In this document: piece by piece, positions 26,924-35,090 of the stretch
How positions within the stretch are numbered: the stretch's first letter is position 1
Layout of the letters: each line of letters begins with the position of its first letter
Source of the DNA: Roseiarcus sp037446355
GTDB lineage: Bacteria; Pseudomonadota; Alphaproteobacteria; Rhizobiales; Beijerinckiaceae
Length of the DNA stretch: 64,000 bases
Reading direction: 5' to 3'
Assembly: GCA_037446355.1 (NCBI GenBank)
Contig: JBBIIT010000008.1
Location: forward strand, 24,885-88,884
Program-made: the position numbers and the translations under genes
The notes under the pieces: generated by a model
The model's database searches: none
What the model saw: only the letters and a program-made list of their open reading frames with translations
Told to the model about the DNA's origin: nothing

Positions 26924-26956
26924 AAGGCGCCCGGCGAAAGCCCGGCGCCTTTTTTT
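26924..26956 (+). terminator. Rho-independent terminator of rplKA
   Basis: Stem AAGGCGCC/GGCGCCTT with one C-C mismatch and an inner GGC-GAAA-GCC hairpin, followed by seven T. It lies 28 bases after the rplA stop. Confidence 0.88.
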
Positions 26957-27025
26957 GTCGTGTATCCTCGACGCCGGGAGTGACGCGCCCTGAATGACGG
27001 CGTCTTGCAACGCAGCGTCATCCGC

Positions 27026-27062
27026 AAAAAAAGCCCGCGAGGCGGGGTCGCCACGCGGGCTT
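27026..27062 (-). terminator. Rho-independent terminator of iorB (minus strand)
   Basis: Stem AAGCCCGCG/CGCGGGCTT (27031-27062) with a 14-base loop; on the minus strand a run of seven T follows. It is 47 bases downstream of the iorB stop and faces the rplKA terminator. Confidence 0.8.
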
Positions 27063-27108
27063 GAGGGTGGGCCGCCCCGTGAGGGGCGCCCAGGAGCCGC
27101 GAGCCGGT

Positions 27109-29382
27109 TCAGGCCTTCATGCCGGCCTTCACCGCCGCCGCGGTGATCGGCAACGAGCGCACGCGCGAGCCGACCGCATTGAAGATCGCGTTGCCGATAG
27201 CCGGCGCGACCGCGGTGGTCGCGGGTTCGCCGACGCCCGAAGCGGCTTGGCCGTGCGCGATGATGTGAACTTCGACCGGCGGTTTGTCCTTCATGCGCAG
27301 CGGCGTGTAGGTGTCGAAGTTCGTCTGCTGGATGGCGCCGTTCGCCATCGTCGCGTTTTCAAGCATCGCGAGCGAGAAGCCCCAGAGCGCCGCGCCCTCG
27401 ACCTGCGCGCGCACGCCATCGGGATTGACGGCGGTGCCGACGTCGGTGGCGACGGTGAGCTTCTTGACCTTCACGTTGCCGTCGGCGTCGACGGCGACAT
27501 GGGCGACGCAAGCGGTCCAGGTGACGGTGGCGCGGTCCTGGGCGCTGACGCAGGAGATGCCGAAGCCTTCGCCTTTGGGCAGCGTCCGCGAACCGTAGCC
27601 GGCGAGGCTGGCGGCGGCGAGCATCGTGTCGCGCAGGCGTTGGGCGCCCGAGTCCTTGCCATTGTCGCCCGCGCCGTCGAGGAGACCGATGCGGAACTGC
27701 AACGGATCCTGCTTCGAGGCGTGCGCGAGTTCGTCGATCATGCTTTCGCCTGCCCAGAAGGTCCAACCCGGAGCGACCGAACGCAGATGGCCTGAGGGCG
27801 TCGCGTTCTGAGCGACCTGGTTCAGGATGCCGCGCGCAGTTTGGTTGGGCACGGTGTACCAGTAGTCCGCGCCAGACATGAAGAACTGATCGATCGGCTT
27901 GCCGTCCGTGTCCTTGGCCATGAAGCCCGGCGCCCAGCGCAGCGTCACCCAGGGACCGGCGACGCTATGATCCATCGCGATGAGCTTGCCGTTGGCGTCC
28001 AGTCCGGCGCGGATGCGTTGGAAAGTCGAGGGCCGCGTGAAGTCCATCGTCATCTCGGTTTCGCGAGAATAGATGACCTTCACCGGCTTGCCGCCAAGAG
28101 CCTTGGTGGTGAGCGCGGCGACGACCGATTGATCGCCGTCGAGACGGCGCCCGAAGCCGCCGCCGATGAAGTGCTGATGCATGACGACGTTCTTGGGATC
28201 CATTCCGACCGCCGCGGCGGCGATTCCCGCGGTGCGGGTGAAGAACTGGTTGCCCGTATAGAGATGCAGCACTCCATTCTCGATCGTCGCCAAGCAGTTC
28301 TGCGGCTCGAGCGGCGTATGGATGACGATGTTGGTCGTGTATTCCGATTCGAGCTTGGTCGTCGCCGTGTCGTAAGCCGCGGCCGCGTCGCCGGCCTTGA
28401 CCCAAAACTGTCCCGCTGTGGGATCGTCTGTCAGTCGCTTGCCCTCCGCGAGCAGCGACTCGCTCGAAGCTTTGGCGTTGGGCCCGAGGTCGTATTCGAC
28501 CTTGATGCGATCCGCGGCCGAGATCGCCGCGTAGTAGCTGTTGGCGACGACGACGACCCACCCGGTCGTCTCGCCGGTCTTGTCATCGAGCGTCACGCTC
28601 GTGACGTAGCCCTTGACCTGCTTGGCGGCGCTGTCGTCGACCGACTTGACGGTCGCGCCATAGCGCACCGGCGGCGTCACCGGACGTCCGAACAGCATCC
28701 CCGGCAGCGTGGCGTCGATGCCGTATTTGATCGCGCCGCGCGCTTTGTTGGGAATGTCGAGTTGGGGAACGCTCTGGCCGACCAGCAAATATTCGTCAGG
28801 CGTCTTCAGCTTGATCGCCTTCATCTCATCGGCGCTGAGGGTCTTCAGCGCCGTGCCGCTGGCGACGATCTTGCCGAAAGAAATCGACTTGCCGGAGGCG
28901 CTGTCGATGACCTGGGAATCGCGCGCCGAACATTTGTCGGCCGCCGCGCCCAGCATCTTGGCGCCCGCTTCGATCAACGCCATGCGTCCGGCGGCGCCGG
29001 CGCGGCTCATCGCGTCGAAGTTCATATGCGTCGACCAACTGCCGCCGGTGACGATCGCACCGATCACGGGGTCGTTATATTTGGGATCGTTCGAGGCCAG
29101 ATTGACGCGCATGTCGCGCCAGCTCGCGCCGAGTTCCTCGGCGACGATTTGCGCCATCGTGCTGGCGATGTGTTGGCCCATGTCGGCCTTCGCCACATTG
29201 ACAGTGACGACGCCGTCGGCGCCGATCGAATACCAGACGCTCGGATCGAAGGTCTGAGCGGCGGCGCTGGCGGCGAGCGGCGCGAAGCCGCACATGAGGC
29301 CGACCGCGCCCATGCCGACGAAGAAACCGCGGCGGCTGAGGTCGAGCGTCGCCGGTTTGGCGGACTTGACGTGCTCGTTCAT
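27109..29382 (-). CDS. Isoquinoline 1-oxidoreductase-type molybdopterin subunit (IorB-like)
   Basis: A 757-residue large subunit of a xanthine oxidase-family hydroxylase/aldehyde dehydrogenase, holding the molybdenum cytosine dinucleotide site. A twin-arginine signal (SRRGFF, residues 16-21) sends the folded complex to the periplasm. Family motifs: HTPLEPQNC, HFIGGGFGRRLDGD, and GVGEPATTAVAPAI with the catalytic Glu. The ATG at 29382 overlaps the iorA stop by 4 bases, fixing the start; longer in-frame versions are wrong. Substrate is unknown (aldehydes or N-heterocycles). A cytochrome c acceptor is usual for this group but is not adjacent. Confidence 0.92.
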   Translation of the reverse strand: MNEHVKSAKPATLDLSRRGFFVGMGAVGLMCGFAPLAASAAAQTFDPSVWYSIGADGVVTVNVAKADMGQHIASTMAQIVAEELGASWRDMRVNLASNDPKYNDPVIGAIVTGGSWSTHMNFDAMSRAGAAGRMALIEAGAKMLGAAADKCSARDSQVIDSASGKSISFGKIVASGTALKTLSADEMKAIKLKTPDEYLLVGQSVPQLDIPNKARGAIKYGIDATLPGMLFGRPVTPPVRYGATVKSVDDSAAKQVKGYVTSVTLDDKTGETTGWVVVVANSYYAAISAADRIKVEYDLGPNAKASSESLLAEGKRLTDDPTAGQFWVKAGDAAAAYDTATTKLESEYTTNIVIHTPLEPQNCLATIENGVLHLYTGNQFFTRTAGIAAAAVGMDPKNVVMHQHFIGGGFGRRLDGDQSVVAALTTKALGGKPVKVIYSRETEMTMDFTRPSTFQRIRAGLDANGKLIAMDHSVAGPWVTLRWAPGFMAKDTDGKPIDQFFMSGADYWYTVPNQTARGILNQVAQNATPSGHLRSVAPGWTFWAGESMIDELAHASKQDPLQFRIGLLDGAGDNGKDSGAQRLRDTMLAAASLAGYGSRTLPKGEGFGISCVSAQDRATVTWTACVAHVAVDADGNVKVKKLTVATDVGTAVNPDGVRAQVEGAALWGFSLAMLENATMANGAIQQTNFDTYTPLRMKDKPPVEVHIIAHGQAASGVGEPATTAVAPAIGNAIFNAVGSRVRSLPITAAAVKAGMKA

Positions 29383-29870
29383 GCCTTCCTCCCGGGGGTG
29401 TTGAATTCGTTCGCCGCGCGCAGGCTTTCCGCCGCGCTGACGATCGCTTTTTCGATTCGCGAGTAGGTCATGCAACGGCAAAGATTGCCGTTCATGTGTT
29501 CGACAATCTGCTCATGCGTGGGATCGGGAACTTTGGCGAGCAACGAAGCCGCCTGCATGATCTGGCCGGACTGGCAATAGCCGCATTGCGGCACTTGCTC
29601 GGCGACCCAGGCCTTTTGCAGGGGGTGGTCGCCGTGCTCGCTAAGCCCCTCGATCGTGGTGATCGACTTGCCCTCGACTTCGCCTAGGTGGGTCTGGCAC
29701 GAGCGCACTGCGACGCCGTCGACGTGAATGGTGCAGGCGCCGCAGAAACCGTGGCCGCAGCCAAATTTGGTTCCGGTCATCTGAAGCTGATCGCGAATGA
29801 TCCAGAGTAGAGGCGTGTTCTTGGGTGCGTCGATCGTCTCGCGTCGACCATTTATGGTCAGTACGGGCAT
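29379..29870 (-). CDS. (2Fe-2S)-binding subunit of IorAB-type oxidoreductase
   Basis: A 163-residue iron-sulfur small subunit that carries electrons from the molybdenum site. It binds two [2Fe-2S] clusters: a plant-ferredoxin type (Cys38, Cys43, Cys46, Cys58) and a C-terminal one (Cys96, Cys99, Cys131, Cys133 in NLCRC). No signal peptide; it would be co-exported with the Tat-bearing large subunit. ATGA overlap with the next gene shows one operon. Confidence 0.95.
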   Translation of the reverse strand: MPVLTINGRRETIDAPKNTPLLWIIRDQLQMTGTKFGCGHGFCGACTIHVDGVAVRSCQTHLGEVEGKSITTIEGLSEHGDHPLQKAWVAEQVPQCGYCQSGQIMQAASLLAKVPDPTHEQIVEHMNGNLCRCMTYSRIEKAIVSAAESLRAANEFNTPGRKA

Positions 29871-30157
29871 GTTCCCTCCATTTTGTCGTCCCGCGCGTTG
29901 TTCGCGGTCGATCGCGTTGGCCGCGAGCGGACCTATTCCGCGTCGCGTCAGCGACCTGAGTTCCGACCCTTGCCCGCCGGGCGCCCGCGATCGCGGAAAC
30001 CTGGAGGGACAAGAACGAAATTCTTATGGAAGGCTACGTGCGCGAGTCTGCGCCGGGTATAGTACTAAGGTGCCCTCATCGGAGCATTTTCGCTATATTT
30101 TAATAAGCATAGCGTAATGTCGCCAAGGCCAGATTGAACTGACTTTCGCAGCGGACG
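29871..30157. other. Intergenic region upstream of iorAB
   Basis: 287 bases. Its far end (30085-30120) is AT-rich and holds a small inverted repeat CGCTAT/ATAGCG at 30091-30114 that lacks a T run. It could be part of a promoter for iorAB or the end of the hydrolase transcript; I cannot decide. Confidence 0.3.
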
Positions 30158-31057
30158 TTACTTCGCGATCGATGCAACCTCATCGAGCACCCTCGGCCAG
30201 ACCGCGCGCGGCAACGCGTGGCCCATCCGCTCGATGACAACGAGCCTGGCGCCGGGAATCGATCTCGCGGTGTCCTCGCCCGCCGCCAGCGGCACCAGCG
30301 GGTCGTCGGCGCCGTGGATGACCAGCGTTGGCGCTTTGATGGTCGGCAGCGTCGCCTTGCGGCTGCCGGAGGCGAGCACGGCCAACAACTGCCGCGCGCC
30401 GCCCGGCGGATAAAAGCCGCGGGCGGCCGCGCGCCGGGCCCGTTCGAGGTCGCGCGGCTCCTCCTCGGGAAAGCCGCCGTTGCGGAAGACGCGCCAGGCC
30501 ACGACATTGGCCTTGATGTAATCCTCCGCCGTCGCCGGGGGCGGCGCGGCGAGCACCGCGAGCGCCTCGGGCTTGGCTTGCGGGAGGGTCGGGTCGCCCG
30601 ATGTCGACATGATCGAGGTCAGACTAAGCACGCGTTCGGGCGCTCGAATGGCGATCTCCTGCGCGATCATCCCGCCCATCGAGGCGCCGACGATATGGGC
30701 CGCGTGGACGCCGAGAAAATCCAACAGCGCGAGCGCGTCCGCAGCCATGTCCTTGAGCAGATAAGGCGCGACGAGGGGCTCGCCCGGCTTGCGCCCGAAA
30801 AGGGTCTTCATCACGTCGACGGGGTCGCCCGCCATCTTCGACGATTTGCCGATATCGCGATTGTCGAAGCGGATGACGCGATAGCCGCGCGCCGCCAGCT
30901 CAATGCAAAATTCGTCGTCCCAGACGATCATTTGCGCGCCAAGACCCATGATGAGCAGCAGAGCGGGGTCCGTAGGCTTGCCGAATGTCTGATAGCAGAG
31001 CTCCAGGCCGTTGGCCTTCGCGAGCTGTTCGCCGGGGTCGAGTTCGATCTTGGACAT
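30158..31057 (-). CDS. Alpha/beta hydrolase
   Basis: A 299-residue cytoplasmic alpha/beta-hydrolase, related to aclacinomycin-methylesterase/haloperoxidase-like proteins. The oxyanion segment IMGLGAQ, nucleophile elbow GASMGG (Ser126), Asp in HGADDPLVP (251 or 252) and His280 in RMGHALP form the catalytic set. Start at 31057 is supported by GAGGAG 8 bases upstream; an in-frame ATG at 31072 lacks one. Substrate unknown. Confidence 0.9.
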   Translation of the reverse strand: MSKIELDPGEQLAKANGLELCYQTFGKPTDPALLLIMGLGAQMIVWDDEFCIELAARGYRVIRFDNRDIGKSSKMAGDPVDVMKTLFGRKPGEPLVAPYLLKDMAADALALLDFLGVHAAHIVGASMGGMIAQEIAIRAPERVLSLTSIMSTSGDPTLPQAKPEALAVLAAPPPATAEDYIKANVVAWRVFRNGGFPEEEPRDLERARRAAARGFYPPGGARQLLAVLASGSRKATLPTIKAPTLVIHGADDPLVPLAAGEDTARSIPGARLVVIERMGHALPRAVWPRVLDEVASIAK

Positions 31058-31143
31058 GCGGGGTCTCCTCATCCATAGTCCGGGGTAAGTCAGCTCGATG
31101 GGCGAGGCAAGTGCGGCCGCGCCGTGCGTTCAAGGAAACTCCG

Positions 31144-31530
31144 ATGCGCCCTTCCGCGATTCGCCGTTGGCATGAAGTCGTCGAGAAACGAAGTCCGGCG
31201 CTGCTCGATACGTTGCTCGCCGACGAGGTGATATTCCATTCGCCGGTTCTGCACACGCCGCAGCGCGGCAAGAGGATCGTGACGATGTACCTCATCGCGG
31301 CGACCCAGGTGCTTGGCGGCGAAAAGTTTCGTTATGTCGGCGAATGGATCGGCGAGCGGTCGGCCGTGCTGGAATTCGTGACCGAGATCGAAGGACTGGA
31401 AATCAACGGCGTCGACATCGTCGCGTGGAACGCCGACGATCGCATCGTGACTTTCAAAGTCATGATCAGGCCGTTGAAAGCGATCAATGCGCTGCATCAG
31501 GCGATGGCGGCGAGGCTCGCGACGGCGTGA
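31144..31530 (+). CDS. SnoaL-like / NTF2-fold protein
   Basis: A 128-residue cone-shaped NTF2-like protein. Pattern RWHEVVEKRSPALLDTLLAD followed by VIFHSPV and alternating beta strands to RIVTFKVMIRP matches SnoaL-like domain proteins, which range from cyclases to non-catalytic ligand binders. Start at 31144 is supported by AAGGAAAC upstream. It is divergent from the alpha/beta hydrolase gene, leaving 86 bases for both promoters. Confidence 0.8.
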   Translation: MRPSAIRRWHEVVEKRSPALLDTLLADEVIFHSPVLHTPQRGKRIVTMYLIAATQVLGGEKFRYVGEWIGERSAVLEFVTEIEGLEINGVDIVAWNADDRIVTFKVMIRPLKAINALHQAMAARLATA

Positions 31531-31561
31531 GCGCGTCGCCTTCGCGGTTCAGGGTAAAGGC

Positions 31562-31592
31562 GCGTCCTAAAAAGTATTTTAGTAGGGCGCGG
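31562..31592. repeat. Imperfect inverted repeat of unknown role
   Basis: CGCGTCCTAAAA ... TTTTAGTAGGGCGCG, about 14 pairs with two mismatches, AT-rich in its centre. It lies 32 bases after the SnoaL-like gene; without a T run beyond the stem it is not a classical terminator. Confidence 0.35.
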
Positions 31593-31699
31593 TAGGCCCG
31601 GCGCCTATCTTAGCCCGCGCTTTCCTCGATGCGCGCGATGCCGCGAAGGCGCCGCGCCGCTCTGTTCGTCCGGAAAACAAAACTCGGGAGCCTCCCATT

Positions 31700-32155
31700 A
31701 TGCGAGCCACTACGTTTCTCATTGTCGCGGCCGCGACTGTGTTCGTAACCGGACTGGCGCAAGCGCAAACCGCGCCGACGCCGCGAGCTTCCGCGATGAA
31801 GGCCTATTGCGCGCGCACGACGCCCCCGACAGGGGAGGGGCGCCTGACCTCCATGGTGGCCGCGGCCCTCAAACTCAGCGACTCGCAGAAAGTCGCTTTC
31901 GACGCCTGGCGCGACGCACGCCATCAGGCGCAGGAAAAAATGCGCGCGGACGTCTGCTCGCAGACGGCCGATCCCGCGACGCTCGAAGGACGTCTGGCTA
32001 TGCGCGCCACGTTCCTGAAGGCCCGGTTGGCGGCCATGGATACCGAGGATCCGAAGCTTCTCGATTTCTATCGCCTGCTTGACGAAAAACAACGAGCGAC
32101 AGTGGACGGCGTGCGGCGGGAGTGGCGCGCCAAGCGCGCCGCCAATTCCCATTGA
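31700..32155 (+). CDS. Small secreted helical protein, Spy/CpxP (LTXXQ)-like
   Basis: 151 residues with a clear signal peptide (cleavage after AQA near residue 22). The mature part is highly helical and charged, with the pattern LKLSDSQKVAFDAWRDAR and a second helical block around LDEKQRATV, reminiscent of periplasmic Spy/CpxP chaperones. Two Cys residues could form a disulfide. It is followed after 29 bases by a secreted Gly/His-rich protein gene, suggesting a periplasmic stress or metal-related pair. Family membership is by pattern, not certain. Confidence 0.7.
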   Translation: MRATTFLIVAAATVFVTGLAQAQTAPTPRASAMKAYCARTTPPTGEGRLTSMVAAALKLSDSQKVAFDAWRDARHQAQEKMRADVCSQTADPATLEGRLAMRATFLKARLAAMDTEDPKLLDFYRLLDEKQRATVDGVRREWRAKRAANSH

Positions 32156-32184
32156 TCCGCGGACGAACTCGGGAGAAACTCCTC

Positions 32185-32523
32185 ATGCGCAACGAATTTC
32201 GCAAGGTTATCGCCTTGGCGCTCGCCGCCAGTCTCGCGTGCTCGGTTCCATTAGCGCCCGCGCAAGCGGGATTTCGCCACGGCGGCGGCGGACACGGCGG
32301 TTTCCACGGTGGACGAGGCGGTTTCCATGGCGGACACGGCTTTCACGGCGGCGGTTTCCGTGGCGGCTGGAGGGGCGGTCGTCACGGCTGGGGCGGGGAT
32401 CACTACGGTTGGGGCGGCGGATACCAGCCAGGCTGGGGCTACGGCGGCGATCCCGGTTGGGGCGGCTACTACGGCGGCGGATGCCCATTGCTGCCGCTCG
32501 ATCTGCTGCTAGGCACCTGTTAG
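32185..32523 (+). CDS. Secreted Gly/His-rich protein
   Basis: 112 residues. Signal peptide about 1-28 (cleavage after AQA), then a low-complexity body of GGFHGG, GGHG and GWGG repeats with about ten His, many Trp/Tyr and a Cys near the C-terminus. Such proteins may bind metal ions or be envelope-associated; there is no known catalytic domain. Start at 32185 follows GGGAG. Its stop overlaps the stop of the convergent HPP-CBS gene by 4 bases. Confidence 0.75.
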   Translation: MRNEFRKVIALALAASLACSVPLAPAQAGFRHGGGGHGGFHGGRGGFHGGHGFHGGGFRGGWRGGRHGWGGDHYGWGGGYQPGWGYGGDPGWGGYYGGGCPLLPLDLLLGTC

Positions 32524-33653
32524 GGCGCAGTCTTACGATGCGCGCTTTCGCCGAACAGCGCGGAATGCGCCACCGCCGCCAGAACGTCGGTCTGGGTGAT
32601 GAGGCCGAGGAGTTGGCGATCGGCGTTGGCGACGAGTACGCCGTGCGCGCGACCGTCGCTGAGCGCGCCGAGTAGCGCGAATGCCGGCGAGTCCGGCGCC
32701 GCCGTCACCGGCTCGCGCATGACCGAGGCGACCAGGGCGTCGGGATGCTCGGTGGCCTGGGACAACTCCGATGTTTCGAGCGAGCCGACGATCAGCCGCG
32801 CCTTGTTGACGACCGGCAGGACGCGCAGCCCGCGCGCCCGGGCCCGTTCGGCCGCCACGCGCAAGGTCTCGGAGGGCTCCGCGCTGACGACGTCCTTGGA
32901 CATGATGTCGGCGCATTGTAACGGCCCGTGTGCGCGCGCGAAGGCGCGAAGCTCCACCTGGCGCAACAGCCGAACCAGGTCATCACGACTGATGTCGAAG
33001 GCGTCGCGCAGGTCGGCCACGGCGGCGTCGATGTCTTCGTCAAGCAGGGGATAGCGAAAGGCGGGCGCTGGATCCTTTGTTCCGTGTAATGGCGCGGGCG
33101 CGGCGCGATGCGGCCAGGCGTGGCCGCTGTAGAGCTTGTGATAGAGCCAGCCGCAGGCGACCAGGATGCCGGAATTCAGACTCACGGGCGTCAGTGCATA
33201 GTCGAACGATACGCCTGTCGTGTTGTGCGCGGCGAGGGCGGTCATCAACGCCACCGCGCCGCCCGGCGGGTGCAGACAGCGCGTGAGCGACATGACGGCG
33301 ATCGCCGCGCCGACCGCCACGCCCGTCGCCAACAGCGGATCGTCGATAAAGCGACTGACCACCAACGCGACTAGCGCCGAAATCGCATTGCCGCCGAAGA
33401 CGGCCCAGGGCTGGGCGAGCGGGCTGGCCGGCACCGCGAACACCAGAACCGCCGAGGCGCCTATCGGCGCGATGATATAGGGCAGATAAGGGCCGTGTAC
33501 CGTCGCCAAACTGGAGAGAACCCCGGTCAGGCTGATGCCGAGCGTCGCGGCGAGCGCAGCGGCCATGCGATCGTGCAATCGCGCGCCGATCAGCAACGGA
33601 CTCCAGAAGGACGATCTCGCGTGCTGGGGCGCGGTCGTGCGTTGTTTGGTCAA
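32520..33653 (-). CDS. HPP family membrane protein with CBS domain pair
   Basis: A 377-residue integral membrane protein. The N-terminal 165 residues hold about four transmembrane helices with the HPP motif (LHPPGGAVALMTAL, His128-Pro130). After a linker, two CBS domains (about 245-370: ADIMSKDVV, SVMREPVT) likely sense adenine nucleotides. HPP proteins have been linked to nitrite transport in plastids and cyanobacteria; the role here is not known. The start is only a few bases from the duplicated contig end described below. Confidence 0.9.
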   Translation of the reverse strand: MTKQRTTAPQHARSSFWSPLLIGARLHDRMAAALAATLGISLTGVLSSLATVHGPYLPYIIAPIGASAVLVFAVPASPLAQPWAVFGGNAISALVALVVSRFIDDPLLATGVAVGAAIAVMSLTRCLHPPGGAVALMTALAAHNTTGVSFDYALTPVSLNSGILVACGWLYHKLYSGHAWPHRAAPAPLHGTKDPAPAFRYPLLDEDIDAAVADLRDAFDISRDDLVRLLRQVELRAFARAHGPLQCADIMSKDVVSAEPSETLRVAAERARARGLRVLPVVNKARLIVGSLETSELSQATEHPDALVASVMREPVTAAPDSPAFALLGALSDGRAHGVLVANADRQLLGLITQTDVLAAVAHSALFGESAHRKTAP

Positions 33654-33655
33654 AG

Positions 33656-33710
33656 GCGGACCCGCGCAGCGCTGATGAAAAAATATGCGACTTGGGTAGA
33701 TATTGGGCGG
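33656..33710. repeat. 55-bp direct repeat, left copy (contig-end overlap)
   Basis: Identical in all 55 bases to 33811-33865. It ends exactly where the N run starts, and the right copy begins exactly where the N run ends. This is what two overlapping contigs look like when a scaffolder inserts a fixed gap in place of merging them. Confidence 0.95.
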
Positions 33711-33810
33711 NNNNNNNNNNNNNNNNNNNNNNNNNNNNNNNNNNNNNNNNNNNNNNNNNNNNNNNNNNNNNNNNNNNNNNNNNNNNNNNNNNNNNNNNNN
33801 NNNNNNNNNN
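33711..33810. other. Assembly gap (100 N), probably spurious
   Basis: Fixed-length placeholder between the two copies of the 55-bp repeat. If the contigs are merged, bases 33711-33865 disappear and the HPP-to-TIGR03032 spacer becomes about 143 bases. Confidence 0.9.
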
Positions 33811-33865
33811 GCGGACCCGCGCAGCGCTGATGAAAAAATATGCGACTTGGGTAGATATTGGGCGG
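33811..33865. repeat. 55-bp direct repeat, right copy (contig-end overlap)
   Basis: Exact copy of 33656-33710; see the left copy. The length of 55 equals a common de Bruijn k-mer size, which supports an assembly origin. Confidence 0.95.
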
Positions 33866-33951
33866 GCAGCGCAGGGTCAAGCGCGCGCTTCCCGCCGACT
33901 TCGGACGCCGAGTCGCCGTTGACAAGTCGCTCGCGTTCGCGTCAGCGTCCG

Positions 33952-34974
33952 CTAGCCGGACGAAGCGTCGACGAGGATCGGGCGGCGCACGCCCGGCAGG
34001 ATCGCGATGTCGTAGATTTCCGCGATCTCGCCGACGACGCGCATCCAGTCCACGCAGCGGCCGCTGGACAATTCGAGGATTCGCACGCTGCATCCAGGTT
34101 CGAGGTCGGCGGTTCGGAAACGCTCGCGCGAGGGAAGGCGCTCCAGCCGATCCGGGCGCGGTCGCGAGACGGCGACGAACGCATAGTCGCCATGAAAGGC
34201 GAGGCCTCTGACAAACCCCGCGCAGAAGGCGCGAGGCGCGAAACGGGCGGCGCCTGAGCCGAGCCGTTCGACGACCCCGAGTTCGCCGGTTCCCGAATTC
34301 AGCAGCCAAAGCTCGTCGCGATGCAGGCGCGGCGAATGCGGCAGGGAAAGGCCATCGAGCAAGATTTCGTCGGTCCGCGCGTCCATCAGCAATCCGCCTT
34401 CGCCATAGTGCTCGCGCCAGGCGTCGAGCGCAGGAGAACGGCTCCAGAGCGTGACATATGCCGGGCGGCCCTCGGACATGGCGAGCCCGTTGAGATGGCA
34501 GCGGTCGCCGTCGCGCCAGTCGGTCAGGAACGGCGGCTTCCAGACCAATTCGAAGCCGTCCCGCGGCGAGGGCGTCGCCAGGCAATTGAAGCGGGTGCTG
34601 ACGAAGATCGGCCGTCCCGCGGCGTCGATCGCCAGATCGTGCATGTCGAGATCGCCGACGCGGGCGGCGGAATCCACGACGTAGGCGACATCGAAATTAT
34701 CGCGTTGAAGCGCGCCGGTCGGAGCGACGTTCGCCAAGCGCAGGACATGCGCGCCCGAGGCCAGCGACAGGTCGCCTGACGGTTCGACGAACAACCCCGT
34801 CGGCGAGGGAAGGCCCGCTCGATGAATATGCACGCCGCCAGGACCGCGACCAATCAGATAGAGGATGCCGGATTGATGGGTCGAGATCGCGATCGACACG
34901 TCGAGCCGCGCCAGCCGCGCGAGAAAGCCAGGCGAGAACGAATAGACACCGCACGCTCGTGTTGGCCCGCTCAC
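33952..34974 (-). CDS. TIGR03032 family protein
   Basis: A 340-residue beta-propeller-like protein of unknown function. Diagnostic segments are GDLDMHDLAIDAAGRPIFV, FNCLAT, LVWKPPFLTDW, DRCHLNGLAM, SLPHSPRLH, LWLLNSGTGELG, FVRGLAFHGDYAFV and a C-terminal EIYDIAILPGVRRP. The family occurs patchily, often beside tetratricopeptide or sulfotransferase genes; here it is single, between the HPP-CBS gene and ppdK. No signal peptide. Confidence 0.9.
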   Translation of the reverse strand: MSGPTRACGVYSFSPGFLARLARLDVSIAISTHQSGILYLIGRGPGGVHIHRAGLPSPTGLFVEPSGDLSLASGAHVLRLANVAPTGALQRDNFDVAYVVDSAARVGDLDMHDLAIDAAGRPIFVSTRFNCLATPSPRDGFELVWKPPFLTDWRDGDRCHLNGLAMSEGRPAYVTLWSRSPALDAWREHYGEGGLLMDARTDEILLDGLSLPHSPRLHRDELWLLNSGTGELGVVERLGSGAARFAPRAFCAGFVRGLAFHGDYAFVAVSRPRPDRLERLPSRERFRTADLEPGCSVRILELSSGRCVDWMRVVGEIAEIYDIAILPGVRRPILVDASSG

Positions 34975-35090
34975 GCGCTCAACCTCGCCGGACGAGATCG
35001 GGCGGCGCCATCGCTAAGGGGAGGCGACGCGGCGGATCGCGCGACGACACGAGTTGCGAGCTTGGCGGACCGCGACGACGCACTTCGGCC

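Noticed and set aside
27841..29466. 541-codon plus-strand frame antisense to iorB
   Set aside because: Shadow of the iorB gene in a GC-rich genome, with no domain.
30091..30114. CGCTAT/ATAGCG hairpin as a terminator
   Set aside because: Only six pairs with a long loop and no T run on either strand.
33650..34585. Minus-strand frame spanning the 33711-33810 gap
   Set aside because: Created by the N run and the duplicated contig end; antisense or out of frame relative to the TIGR03032 gene.
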